Source: Quillaja saponaria
Taxonomy: Eukaryota > Streptophyta > Magnoliopsida > Fabales > Quillajaceae
Direction: 5' to 3'
Assembly (NCBI GenBank): GCA_029379385.1
Contig: CM055613.1
Location: 16,014,001 to 16,078,000, forward strand
Length of the DNA stretch: 64,000 nt
This document shows positions 47,981 to 61,400 of the stretch, piece by piece. The notes beneath the pieces were generated by a model. That model ran no database searches. It saw only the letters and a list, made by a program, of their open reading frames with translations, and had not been told where the DNA came from. How positions within the stretch are numbered: position 1 is the first letter of the stretch; the number at the start of each line of letters is the position of its first letter. The translations under genes and the position numbers were made by a program.

Positions 47981-50900
47981 ATGGATGATGATTTTGAATT
48001 CCCAACTGGCAACGATATGGAAAACGACGAAATGGACATTCCGGAGGAGGACCCAGTTGACCCAATTCTCAAGATAGGTGAGGAGAAGGAAATTGGGAAG
48101 AATGGGCTGAAGAAAAAGTTGGTTAAAGAAGGTCAAGGATGGGAAACCCCCGGTATTGGGGACGAAGTTGAAGGTATGTAAATTGTACAGTTGTTAATCT
48201 CCATTTGTGTTTTTGATTTTATTTTTGGGATACTGATAAAATGGTTTGGTGTTTGTTGCAGTTCATTATACTGGTACTTTGCTTGATGGAACCAAATTTG
48301 ATTCCAGCCGTGATAGGGGGACTCCTTTCAAGTTCAAGCTTGGACAAGGTAACAATTATTTCTCTGCGATGTTCATTATTTCAATGACTCTTGATAACTG
48401 ATAAAAATAAAAAAAATAAAAAATTTGAGCTTTATTTTGGGTTCAATCTGTTTAGCCCATTATTTATTAAGATTTCTATGGTCTTAAACAGTTGGTAGTC
48501 CATAGGCGTCATCTTCTTCAAAGTAAAATGTTGATCTCACCTTTGCTGTTAGAAGTGGTTGTCTATATCACATCTGTTACTATTCGATAATGTCTTCAAG
48601 GAGAAATTAATATAATTTTCACTAGGTAAAGAATAAAACTATGGCTGGCAACTATGGCTTCAAGCTTGGCCAAGCAATTGTGTAATGTGCTTCATATATC
48701 TCCCCTCTGCTGTGAGAGATGGCTTTTTTTTATCTCTACAGCCATTAATTAGTATTTGATAACCTCAAGGAAAGATTGATGTATAATTGATCAACTCAAC
48801 GCCAGCTACAGATTCATAGTCTGCAAGGGTAGTTCCAACTTCCAACACGTATAAAACTATGGCTGGGAACGAAATAATCTCCAGTAGGTAAATTTCCATT
48901 CATTCTATTAACAACAATTCCAGTAATAGCAAATACTACATGATACTTCAACTGAAGCTTGAAATCCCAACTAATATGAATTCTTTTTTTCCTTTAGTAT
49001 CTATTTAAGGCATCATTTTTATTGAGCTCGGAGCAATCAAAACTTTTTCACATCTAATTCTTGGTCTTTTAATCCTGTCTAATTTATTCACCTGCATCAA
49101 GTCACCCCTCTTAATTAAAGTGTAATCTTAGTTAAATATTCACCGGTCCACGTTAAATCACTGCAATTCAGTTATCAATTTGATGTTAGTATTTGGTGGA
49201 TTTAGAATTTGATAGGTATATTTCATCTCAGGATCTGTAGTGATGTCTGACAATTTTTATTGTTTTTCCCTTCCTTTTTCTCGTTCTCCTCTGCAATCGC
49301 AGGACAAGTGATCAAGGGATGGGATGACGGTATCAAAACCATGAAGAAGGGTGAGAATGCCATTTTCACAATACCTCCTGAGTTGGCCTATGGCGAGTCT
49401 GGTTCTCCTCCAACCATTCCACCTAATGCAACTCTACAGTTTGATGTGGAGTTGCTGTCTTGGACTAGTGTGAAGGACATATGCAAAGATGGAGGAATAT
49501 TTAAGAAGATACTTACTGAAGGGGAGAAATGGGAGAATCCTAAGGACCTGGATGAAGTTCTTGGTATTATATCCGTAGTTCGTCACTTTTATATATCTTA
49601 AAAAGTTGATGCTAGAGAGATGTTGTTTGTTTATGGCTAACTGGTTTATCTTCTGCATTGCAGTAAAGTATGAAGCTCGCCTTGAAGATGGAACACTCAT
49701 TTCAAAATCAGATGGCGTGGAATTCACTGTGGAGGAGGGTTGGTTTCAATCTCATCAAGTTACATAAGCTTTCTGCATGTTTTATTCGCTAGGATTTAAG
49801 GTAACAACGTTTTCTTATTTTCTGGTGTGCAGGCTACTTCTGTCCTGCTTTGGCTAAAGCTGTGAAAACGATGAAGAAGGGAGAAAAAGTTCTATTGACT
49901 GTGAAACCACAATGTGAGTTGAGTTTGGGGTTTTGAAACTGTATATATATGCCACGTATTACATTTATAGACTGCTTGTTGGTTTTACAGATGCATTTGG
50001 GGAGACAGGCAGGCCAGCATTTGGAGATGAGAGTGCTGTACCTCCAAATTCTACCCTACAAATAAATCTTGAGTTGGTCTCTTGGAAGACTGTTTCTGAC
50101 ATTACAAAGGATAAGAAAGCAATCAAGAAGACCCTAAAGGAGGGGGAGGGATATGAACGTCCAAATGATGGGGCAGTAGTCCAAGGTAAAAAAAAAAAAA
50201 AACCTTCAGCATAACAATCTTTCTTCATCCTCTTCTTCTTCTTTTTTATTTTATTATTATTATTATATTTTTATGTTTCTCTGAGACATCTACGTATATT
50301 TTCAGTGAAACTGACTGGCAAGCTGCAAGATGGAACTGTTTTCATTAAGAAAGGTCATGATGAGCAGCCATTTGAATTCAAAATTGACGAAGGTAAGGAT
50401 TTTAAGAGGTCTTTAGTGTTTAACATTGACTGTTGTAATTTTTAAAGTACATCTGCTAAGCTCAATTTTATTTATTGAATACTCTGCACAGAACAAGTTA
50501 TTGATGGACTTGATAGAGCTGTAAAGAACATGAAGAAAGGGGAAATAGCACTAGTGACCATACAGCCTCAATATGCTTTTGGTCCATCTGAATCACCACA
50601 AGAATTAGCTATTGTTCCTCCACTTTCAACTGTTTATTATGAGGTCGAGCTACTCTCCTTTGTTAAGGTGAGTGGATTGTATCTGTATTTCCCAGTTCTT
50701 TCATTCTTAAGCAGGATGTTATATCAAAACATTTTAAATAATTTTTATTAATGATAAACTGGTTGCAGGAAAAGGAATCCTGGGACATGAATACACAAGA
50801 GAAAATTGAGGCAGCTGGGAGGAAGAAAGAAGAAGGGAATGCCTTGTTCAAGGCTGGTAAATATGAAAGAGCTTCAAAGAGATATGAGAAGGTATTGTGT

Positions 50901-51818
50901 CGTAGATGGGGCAATATCTGTAATCTAAGTTGTTAATTGTAAGGAGGCAATGTTTATGTGTGATTGCAGCGGAATGACAATTCTTGCCTTATCTTCCATG
51001 GCAGGCTGTGACGTTTATCGAGTATGATTCCTCATTCAGTGATGAAGAGAAACAGCTCGCCAAAGTGTTGAAAATCACGTGCAATCTCAATAATGCAGCC
51101 TGCAAGCTGAAACTTAAAGACTACAAGCAAGCAGAGAAGTTATGTACAAAGGTTTGTGCTGATCTCTAGTTCATGTCATACCTGTTGTGGTTGGTTTCTT
51201 CATGTTAAAAATTATGGCATCCTCTCATTGAAATTCTGACTCTGTGTGTTGTAATACTGCAGGTATTAGAACTTGACAGTAGGAATGTTAAAGCTTTATA
51301 TAGGAGGGCACAAGCATACATACAACTTGTAGACTTGGATTTGGCAGAATTGGACATCAAGAAAGCCCTTGAGATAGATCCGGACAACAGGTATTTCCCT
51401 AGTCATAGTTTATGTTCTTACTTTGTGACGTCCATTATATGAGATAGAGAACAATCATTGTGTATGTTACATTTAATTCCATTAGAGGATTGCCTTGGTT
51501 ATATGAAATTTCAGTTCAATTTTGATTTTGTTGATATGCCTCGTGATATCAGAGATGTGAAACTAGAGTACAAGGTTTTGAAGGAGAAAGTGAAAGAATA
51601 CAACAAGAGGGATGCACAGTTCTATGGAAGCATATTTGCAAAGATGAACAAATTAGAACAAGCAAGAACAGTTGTAAGTTGTTACTTGCTCTAATGACAG
51701 TGTTAACTTCATTCATATTGTCATTTTTAATGATTACTCTGTTTGAATTGTGATTGAAATGCAGAATGCAGCAACAAAGGAGGACCATGCGCCCATGACA
51801 ATAGACAGCAAAGCCTGA
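47981..51818 (+). CDS. FKBP62: TPR-type multidomain FKBP immunophilin (ROF1/FKBP62 class), 575 aa, 13 exons
   Basis: Exons: 47981-48173, 48262-48348, 49303-49563, 49664-49738, 49833-49913, 49991-50185, 50306-50392, 50492-50667, 50769-50891, 51005-51151, 51263-51390, 51553-51673, 51765-51818; GT-AG introns, 576 codons with stop. Peptidyl-prolyl isomerase and HSP90 co-chaperone, known in Arabidopsis (ROF1) to go from cytosol to nucleus on heat shock and prolong thermotolerance. Three FKBP domains at about 60-147, 181-264 and 298-385. Domain 1 keeps the active-site set (VHYTG Tyr, KFD Phe-Asp, QVIKGW Val-Ile-Trp, ELAYGE Tyr, LQFDVEL Phe) and is probably the catalytic one. Domains 2 and 3 lack the Trp and the Phe-Asp pair. 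Three TPRs at about 395-515 carry the carboxylate-clamp pattern ([21 protein letters not shown]) that grips the HSP90 MEEVD tail. The basic helix after the TPRs is the usual calmodulin-binding site. FKBP62 and FKBP65 are close, so the choice between the two is tentative. Confidence 0.93.
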
Positions 51819-52880
51819 AAGAGAAGCTTATTGGCCACTTACAATCTGTATCCATGTCCTCCCCTGTTTTGTGTAGTTGCATTAGTTATTGGAGTGATTC
51901 TGTAGTTTAATCGCTAATGAGTTTGTTTGCGTCATTTGCATGTGTGCCTATGGTGTAAACAGAGGTAGAATTGAGAAAGCGGCCTAATCTATGTAACTGG
52001 TAAGTTTCGTCTGAAATCATGTTCAGAGTAGAACTATAAAAAATATTATGTAATAGTAATTTAAATAATATGCATTAGTGGGCTTTTATCATCTTAATTA
52101 GAGTAATGTGCTTTTGCTGGACATTTTTGTCTTATCTTCTTACTGCATACCAGTCTTTATGTGAAGGGTGACTCGTTCTCAAGTGGGATCCAACCTTCAC
52201 TGAAGGTGGCCCCGTGTAGAGACCAACCCGTAAAACTTAAATGACTTCAAGAAGCCAAGTTGCCCTCCGGGAATTTGAGGATACAAATAACAATCAAGAT
52301 GAATTTCTAACTTTGCATCAAAAAAAGAATAATATTATATGCACACAATCTTAATTTTTTTTTTTTTTTTTCAAGTATAAAGTTATGGGAATTGACAAAA
52401 GAAAGTTACATAAAATTATGAGAATTAATAAGTTTTTTTTTTAAAAATAAATGATGATTTAGTATATTATTAATTATTTATGAAGAGATTATCATTAATT
52501 TAATCAAACATAGCTTATGTTTCAAAAAAATATTCGAAAAATATAAAAAGAAAATTTCAAGTACCACAATTTAGTTGAGAGGGGAAAAATATTCCAAAAA
52601 AATGTAAAGAAAAGTACCACAATTTTAAGGTTGAGAGGGTGTTGGGAATTAGGCCCAAAAATTTGTCCTTTCTTGTGATAGGCCCAATAAATCAATATTG
52701 TAATTGTATTATGGTTATGTATAATTTCATAAGAAAAGAGATTTTAATAAATTTGAGTTTTAATTTTATGATTGTGATTTTTATTTTTTTGTTGAATTAT
52801 TTGCTAGAAGAGTATTTTAGAGAAAAACAATTTTGTCAAGATGGATTATACAAAAAGTGAATCAATCGAGTTAGTTTGTA
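51819..52880. other. 3' flank of FKBP62, no further gene seen
   Basis: Includes the 3' UTR. AT-rich after 52300 with a poly(T) run at 52353-52371. The frame at 52639-52860 is low-complexity and unrecognised. Confidence 0.5.
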
Positions 52881-53270
52881 AATAGATAATAAGTTAATTG
52901 TTAAAAATTTAGATTCAATTTGACTCGTTTTTTAAATAAGTTTATTTTAAGCTAATTTTGAGTCTTGTTTAGTAAAATAAGTTGAATTTAATTATTTTTA
53001 AAGTTGGTTAGTAAGTTCGTGAGTTAATTTGTTTAATATTATTTAATAATTTTTTTATTATTTATATATAAAATTATAATAAATATGTTTAAATGTAATA
53101 AATAATATAAATTGTAATTTAATTTAGTGATAATTTACTCAAATAATTATATAGGAGGTTTTGAGTTTAATTCTCATTAATTATAATTTTTTTTTTTTAG
53201 AGTTTTTTAAAATTTTTAAAAACTCTTAATGAGTCCAGTCGCGGCTAAAATCTAACTTGTTGTTACCCCT
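52880..53270. repeat. Dispersed repeat, copy 2 (see 6664-7085)
   Basis: Shares with copy 1 the order GACTCG or GTTCGTTTTTTAAA, then GAG..AAT.TGTTTAATATTATTT, an A/T-rich spacer ending in ATAATATAAATTG, and a terminal T-run followed by AGAGTTTT. About 70% similar over the core by eye. Confidence 0.45.
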
Positions 53271-55675
53271 AATGAAGATTTATCGATTCCTTCAATCTAA
53301 GGTTCAATAACACAAGTTCATGATAGTATAAAATATAAATTTATTAGAGTTAGTTGTAGTTGAATTTTTTAGTTTTTTGTGGTAAACAATTATAATAAAC
53401 ATGAGTCATATTTTGTAATTTTTAGCTATCAAAATTTTGATATATGTTATATTATTAGTGGTAAGTTTCATTTTAATTGAATTATTATTTGTTTCATTAA
53501 GTATATTATTTACACAAAAAATTAGTTTAATTAGAATTAAAATAGAATAATAACTCGTTTAATTAGAATAAAAATTGAATAAAAAAAGTTTACTTCAGTT
53601 TGTAATTGAGAAATACAATTGATACAAAATAAAATTCTTGATAGATCTAAAATATCAATGAGAGAGTTGAGTGTTGCCTGATCTTGGTTTTTCAATTCAT
53701 CCAAGATCATAACCATGTCAACTAATCTATGATTTGATTTTCATTGAGGTCGGAAGATGAGGGAAAGAGATTGAGCATTGGAGGAAGAAATGAGACTTGG
53801 ACTTTGTTGTACTTGTAGAACGAGAGAGAGAGAGAGAGAGAGAGAGGCTGAGAACTCATTGTATTTGTGACTTTTTCTCTTTTTGGCGGCTACTTTCTTT
53901 ATACTGTTGCAAATGTGAGAGAGATGGTGAGTTTAGAATTTTTTAGTTTGATTTCACCAAGTAGACATGGGATTTTGGGACCCGGTTAAATAAAAAAATT
54001 AAAAAATGTGTGCTTATTTTAATTAGGCTTGCTATAACTACGTTAAGAGTTGAAATTGAACTATATTTTGGTCAGGTGGATTGACTAGTTCATTGAAATA
54101 ACTCAAAAATTAATTCGACCCAATTTATATAAATACAATTAACTAAATTTCAAAATCAACTGAATCGAGTTGGGTTGGTTTCAACCCAATTTAGTCAGTT
54201 TTGGGCCGAATATTCGGTTGGACATTGTTATGCTCAAGCCCTAAGTACAAGCAAGAAAAAAGAAAGCACATGCATTTATGCATGTAATATCTCCACAAAG
54301 AAACCAATTTCACCAGACCAACAGACGTACAATTAAGTGATTGACGTAAGAGGCACCTAAATAATATTTCATGGTTGCAAGTGTTCTCCTATTATCTTTT
54401 GCTGTTGAGGCATATAATCTGAAGAGTACAAACGAGAAATAGCAAAAAATATTTAAGGATTTCATTCCAATCTAAATGAAGAAATATACATTTTTTTGAT
54501 ATGTAGAGGCATGTTGGGCCTATAAATTATACAGAGAAACTCTTAAACATCTTTATGAATGCAGGATTTTGATCGCACCTTCTAAACGAAAATACATTAA
54601 TAGAGATGGCGCCATAGTAGGAGCCATTTTTAACATTATATTGGAGAGATATTGAGCTTCTGCCATTTCAGGTCCGATTTTGTAATTGTGAGTTAGTTTC
54701 TCGTTTATCTCTTGGAGCTGAACTGACTGTTTTCCTCATTGACCCCATGAAACCCCCTGCTGATTTAGCTTCTGAGAAACTTATGCTGGCAGATCTTGGT
54801 TCTATTGCCAATGACTGCATGATCATCCTTCATGACATTGTTCTATACTCCAACTGTAACTCTGTGCTCTTTAACAGTGTACTCCTCCAAATATATATCT
54901 AAGCATCATCACTCTTCATCCTTCACCATACCGTGATCCTGATCTTACTACCTAATTTTTCATTCGGAGATCTGCTTTTCCCTGTCAACAGTGTTAACTG
55001 ATCGACCAAAGCATGCATGATTAAAATATCAATCTGTTCAGCTCCTGCAGTGACAAGTACACTGCAACCACAAAGCAAATCATAGGTTAACAACATCTAA
55101 CCAATGAAATGTTGCACCCTAAATATATTGGTGCATCAAACATAGTTAATGGAGGTGCAATAATCTTTTTAATTTTAACCCCTTAACAGTGTACCAAACA
55201 CACCCCATAGAATTAAGAATAGCTCAGGTTTTACACAACTACAGTAGTGAGAGAAGAACCCCACCACGTCCCTGATGAATGTCCAATTCCCAACAATTCA
55301 ATTGTTGAGCAAGTCAATAATGGCAGACCTCTGCAACAGACGGAATACTAAAAGTTACATTGATCTGAATCTTATACTACACAACTGACTAATAGCTAAT
55401 TACTTCACAAAATGCTCACTAACTACTTTGACATGTCAGCAAACCACCTGTTAGACTTACCATTTTAACAGGCTAATGACAACTGAATAACAGCTTTTAC
55501 AAGCTGAACCATATTATTTATCCAAGTCTCCTTGTGATGTAACTGACAAATGAATTAAAGGAACCATCTTCGATTTAAGTGAGGAAAGAAGCAATCTTCA
55601 GTTTTCTAATTTGTTTTGGCTTCAAATACAATTTATTCTCTTCCACCTAGACAAATTAAAGAAGAAAGGATCGAT
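53271..55675. other. Intergenic with (AG)n microsatellite, no gene seen
   Basis: (AG)n of about 12 units at 53822-53846. On the minus strand 54660-54835 shows a stretch of moderately coding-like frame without stops, but it runs into stops at both ends and matches nothing I know. The rest is AT-rich. Confidence 0.45.
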
Positions 55676-56560
55676 ACTCAACTCAACTCAACTATGCCTT
55701 AAATTTCAAATTAATTGGGGTTAGCTATATGAAATATTTTCTTCCATTTACATTAATCCAAGGCATTTACTGACGTCCAAAGTAATCATATCCTTATTAA
55801 GAACTTCTCCCCATATAATTCTTGATCTCCCTCTATCCTATCTAACCTTGTCCACCTGTTCCAAATCACTTTTTCTAATTACGACATCAACCAGCCTACG
55901 TTGGATATGTTCAAACCACCATAAGTGGTTCTCTCTTATTTTCTCTTCAATAGATGCAACCTCCACTTTCTTACGTATCTAAGTTCGTATTTGATATTTT
56001 GTTGTATGTCCTGACGTCCATCTCAATATTCGTAGCTCATACACTCCACGCAAGTTTTGCTTCTTAACTTGCCCAACATTTGAAACCATACAACATAGCC
56101 AACTTCACAGTCGTTCTATAGAATTTTCTTTTCAATTTATTAATTATTTTAAGATCACATAATACTCTCGAAACACTTCGTCGCTTCATCCATCCTACTT
56201 TAATTCTATAAGTTAATATTATGCTTAATTGCTCCATCTTTTTGTAAGAAAGAATCTAATTAAACACTTCCTTTGTCAAAATTTCATGACCATCTAAAAG
56301 CACTTCAGAAGAGCCTCATGGTTAAAGTTACACTCCAAATACTCGATTTTTGTCCAACTTAACCTAAGATCTATAGATTCTAACGTGTTCCTCTATAATT
56401 CTAACTTCAAAATTTAGGCCCACTTTAGCCTTGTCCCCTAAAACGATGTCATCGGTGTAAAGCATACATCACGTGTTCCTATCCTTAATGACATATGTAA
56501 GCCCATCCATTACTATAGCAAACATATAAGGGCTTAAGAGTGACCCTTGATAAAATCTTA
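55676..56560 (-). mobile_element. Degraded L1-type LINE, 3' part
   Basis: Read on the minus strand, LYTDDIVLGDKA (about 56429-56465) corresponds to the catalytic (F/Y)-x-D-D motif of LINE reverse transcriptases. Further on, AMLYGFKCW (about 56075-56105) and TNIEMDVR match the conserved LINE carboxyl-terminal blocks. The element then ends at 55676-55693 in a GTTGAGTTGAGTTGAGT tail, the same kind of tail as at 12700-12715. Many stops and frameshifts; the 5' part is missing. Confidence 0.8.
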
Positions 56561-58435
56561 TTATGATTGGAAACTTTTCGATCGTATCATCTATGATTTG
56601 TACACTAGTCCTTACTCATACATATCCAAATGATTGATGCCCAATATTGATGACATCAAATATTTAATCGTCCAACAAGTTATTCTAAAAGAAAATCACA
56701 AGAATATGAATCCAAATCTAGGATAACTGAGCATGAGTTATTGAATTCATCCTCTTAGGATTGTGAATTCTGTTTTTTGAATTTGAGAGCACCTTCAACG
56801 TTCCTACATTCGCGCACACATTTTAGAATTTAGATTATTAACTTTCTTTTACATCCATTTGAAAGAACTATTGTATAGTTTATAATAAATACTTTCTCAT
56901 ATAGACATAAGAATAAAATTCCTAATATGTACAATTTTAACAACAAAACTGAAGTAGCTTAATGGCGGTCTTCCTAAGGGTGCAAGTTGTACCACTTTTA
57001 CAACTAAACTAAGGAGGTTATTGTTGTCGTCCAATCATGAAGTTAACTGTATCAGCTTGGGGATTATCCATGAATCCACTACCATCAGCTACAATCCACG
57101 GATTGGAGTCATTTTATAGGATGCAAGGAATTGTATCCCAGTTTCAAACCATCCCCTCAAAATCAAAATTCATATTGAAAATAAAGCTCAATCTAAATGT
57201 GAGAAAAAATATTAACAAACCTGAGTGTCAATTAAGTGCTTGAAACATTTAAAGCAAGACAAGTCTGCAATGAGCCAATTGAGTCATATGACAACATACA
57301 GATAGACTAAAAGATGTAACAATCAAGACAGCACCAGGGAACAACTGGTCATTACTGCTCCTTATGGCCTGATAGAAATATCTTCTTCATCTCATGTCAG
57401 TGTGACAGCCACAACTGCTCAGAAACACAATCATAAGCAATATGATTGGACAGTAACAAAACGGTAGATAGAGAGAACCGCCCTAAGGTATCATTATATG
57501 CCAACTCCCACATCATTAAGTCATCAATATTCTCAAGCAGTGAGATTGAAGATAAAGAAAAAAAATAAAAATAAATATACATATATACATGCACAACAAA
57601 AATTAATGCTTTCAGAGAATGGGAAATAACAGGTTATAGTTTGGGTTAACCACCTAAACTCCATCCTTGTGTGATTTTATATATTATATAGATTAGTGAA
57701 ATACCCCCAGAAAAAGGGCAAACATAAGTACACAGAAGTGGAAAAGTGCCTACCAGAAGAAAGATTTCCTACAAACAACAGAAACATGTAACTCGACAAC
57801 AAGAATAACACCTTCCCCAAAAATCACATTTAAAACTGCACAAAGTCTTGACTTTATCATGGAACGCTATTGTCCATTCCAACCACCACAGATTCCACAA
57901 AAGACACAACTGAACAATTCTCCACAAAGCCAAACTCATAAATCTTCAAGCTTCCTATTCCAAGAAGAACACAAATAACATAATCTCCCTAAGAAAGGGA
58001 AGCTTGGGGTTGGTAAAAATTTGGCAGAGATGGAAATGGTCCTTCTCAGCCTTATATAGAGTCTATGGGTGGAAATAAAACGGAATTTTTCGTGATAAAG
58101 AGGAGATTAACATTGTGTTCCGTGAAACATGATTTCAATTTTCACCTAGTGTATATTGCAGCATTTGTCGACATCAACATTTTGTTACCCACAAATTCAA
58201 AATCTGAATGGTAGAAAGGGGTCTACCAAGGTAAGATAAGCAATATGACTGCTGAATGGTAAGATAAGCAATATGACTGCTGAAACTGAGTCATGCCATC
58301 GCCTGTAGATCTTTAAGTTGGCACAGGTTCATTGCCAATCTCCTAGCACATCATTATCAAGTAAATGAGATTTCTCTCCATGTCCACCTAGCACCCCTGG
58401 AATTAGAAGCCCATTTGCTCAAGTAGTTAAGAATT
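56561..58435. other. Intergenic and 3' flank of EMB976
   Basis: Probably includes the EMB976 3' UTR in its right part. A 24-base repeat GGTAAGATAAGCAATATGAC... occurs twice in tandem at 58230-58280. The frames at 57037-57243 and 57397-57594 look spurious. Confidence 0.5.
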
Positions 58436-61400
58436 TTACAAAGCTTTTAGCTTTGACCCAACTTCAAGTTTCCTCAGGAATGGGATCCCCAAATTGTCCA
58501 TGGAATTCAATATCACTTCAGCTTTGTTATCCTTTCCTGCAGACTTGTACAAATGCACAGCTGCACTCATAATGAACCTGTCTCCTTTTGTAAATTCACT
58601 TACACATTCAAAAAAGTTGCTGCCTTCATCCACAAGTCCATAGTCCAAGTAACCTCTAACCATTGTCCGCAAACATATGAGATCCGGATTCAAGCCAGAA
58701 TTTTGTAATTCCTTATAAACCCTTTCTGCTTCACCCAGCATCCCCGCTTTTGTAAAAGCACCAAGTAAGAGGTTAAAATGCGCACAAGAAGGGGTGACAC
58801 CTTTGTTCCGCATAGCATTAATGATTTCCTCTGCTTCTGAGTATTTTAGACTCTCTGTATATGCTCGAATAAGGGAAAGGTACGTGAAAGAGTCAGGTAT
58901 GTATCCATCTCTCTGCATAGCTTTGAGAAGTTTCTCCACTTCATGATAATGTCCAGCACGAGCATATACATTGATCATAATATTGTAGCTCACCTGCATT
59001 TTTCCCATTTATTGCTAGTTAATATTTCAAAAGTACAAATTATGTGGGATGTTACAAATATTCTTAGTCTACATTGTAGTTACAACTTTGCAAGTGTTCA
59101 AACCGTACTATATAAGTTTGGGCAGTCCAAGATAGGATGGTGTTTCAGAAAACCATATGTTAATATCACTCTATCAAGTTTTGTGTAGCATTTGACCATT
59201 TCGATACTTTACAAGTCATGAGCAGGTTAGTAAGCAACAAAATTGTAAAACCGGTCCGATAAGAGTGTGAGAAAGATAATTGAGAAAAGGATCTTTTTTC
59301 CAGGCTTCACTAGAAAAGATTGTTACCCTGGATAATATCTCCCTGAATTCTATTAGTAGACTGCCAAAAGTTTACCTTCCCAGGTTTTATGCCTTTCTCC
59401 TGCATTTTGCTGAATAAGAGAGATGCCTCATTTCTCTTACCTGAAAAATGCATTGAAGCTATTGAATCTAGACAATAACATTCTACAAAATACCAATTAA
59501 AGATACATAAAAATAAAATTATCATCCATCATGTTTTGATTTTTTTCTTTTTTTTTTTCGATAATTAGAAACTTCACCTGTTATTATATATGAATTTCAG
59601 GATAAATAAGATGGAGATCTCATCCCCGGATCTTTCTTCATTTTTTGTTTCATTGTCTAGTTCTGCCCTAGCAGTATGGCGATTTGAGTCATTTGACCCC
59701 AGGAAGTTTTCCTCAAACGGGTAGCAGTGCCACTAGGGCCAACACCCATTGGCACATCACTAGGTGTTTTGAATAGTTATCTTAATCTCTCTCTTTTTTG
59801 GCAATTTTCTATTAGTTCACTAAAATGCTGCACAGATGATGACGTTTCAGTATTAATCTTTGTTCATGGTTATGTGAATGAAGTGAAATTATGCACAAGA
59901 TTTAAATGCATTGCAATTCACTAGTCTAGCAGTAAAAATTATGAGATTTTTTGTCTCAACTAGGGCATTGAATCCAATACCTGCTTTGCCATAATAGCTG
60001 ATCATATTCATGTATGTTTTCCCATCCAAATACACACCGGATGATTGAGCCAAATCAAAAATCTCTATGGCTCTATCTAACTTCTGATCTTGTCCATATA
60101 CACTGCACCAGAACTTCAACATTATAAACTAGAAATACCCCAAATATGTTACACTTCAATTACTAACATTGAAAGAAAAGCCAATTTAAGCTATAACCTT
60201 ATCATGGTGTTATATGTTTGAATTGAAGGAGCCACCCCCATGGAACACATTCGCTCATAAATACTGGAAGCAAAATCCAATTTACCTACAAGATAGAATG
60301 TAAAGGTTATAGCAAGCTTTATGTCAGGCATACATATGTTCACGGAAAATGGAAGAGTTAATACCAACCTGCTTCAAGCATGGCTTTGATGAAGGTATTG
60401 TATGCTACAGTATCAAGCTCCAAGTTGTCTTCAAAACTCTTATGGATGATATTCTCAGTCTCCTGGTGTTTTCCTGGGGATGAATGATGTTTATTTTATC
60501 ATTCGCTGATGCTAGAACAACTGCATACTAAACAAAGAAGGAAGAACTAATACACGATGCTATGCTATTATCACCATGTCATTCCATTTCTTGATTGACA
60601 CAAGGATTTTAGGGTAGAGGAAACAGTCTTCATATGAGGTAAAGAGCATGTTTCTCTGTCTACAACATGAGCCTTGTTACCTGTTTTTTAATCAATTACT
60701 ATTTTGAAGGAGAAACTTTCCCAAGAAATTTGCATTTAAAAAAATGGTATTAGATGGCAGCAGCAGGATGGTTAAATTGATTAAGCTCATTACAAATTCT
60801 TACTTAGGAAGAGAGAATAAATGGATTTCTTCATATGTCTTTTAGAACACAGGGTAACGAGCAATACTCTTTCAAACAGAACCCCTAGGGTTTCCATGCA
60901 CAGCATTTTCTAGCTAGTGACAGGATCTTTTCCAAATGACTGGAAGTTGATAATATAACAAACAATTCTTTTCCTTAAAAGTAAAATGTGGGGAATAAAC
61001 GCTTGCCTAATTTTCTCAACTTCTCCATAATCATACCTCCATTGATCAATGCATTTACGACAATACTAACGGCAACAGGCCCCGGATCACACCCTTCCTC
61101 TGTAACTTGTTGGTAAAGCAAGTATGCCTCCTCATGCCTGTCACATTTGGCATACACATCAATCATTGACTTGTATATTAATTTACTAGATGTGGGGGAA
61201 TCTGCAAATGCTGCAAAGATCTCACGGGCTTGTTTCAGCATACGTTGCTTTCCATAATAACCAATTAAGGAAGCAACTGCAGCCTCTTCCATTCTGCAAC
61301 CAAGCTTGCTAAGTTGATAGGTAAGGGATTCTGCTTTAGTGGTGTCACCTGTGTAGAAAATCAATATCAAATGCTCAATGAAGAATTGATCTCATCACAA

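Noticed and set aside
47834..48136. 100-codon minus-strand frame over FKBP62 exon 1
   Set aside because: Antisense shadow of the real exon and 5' leader.
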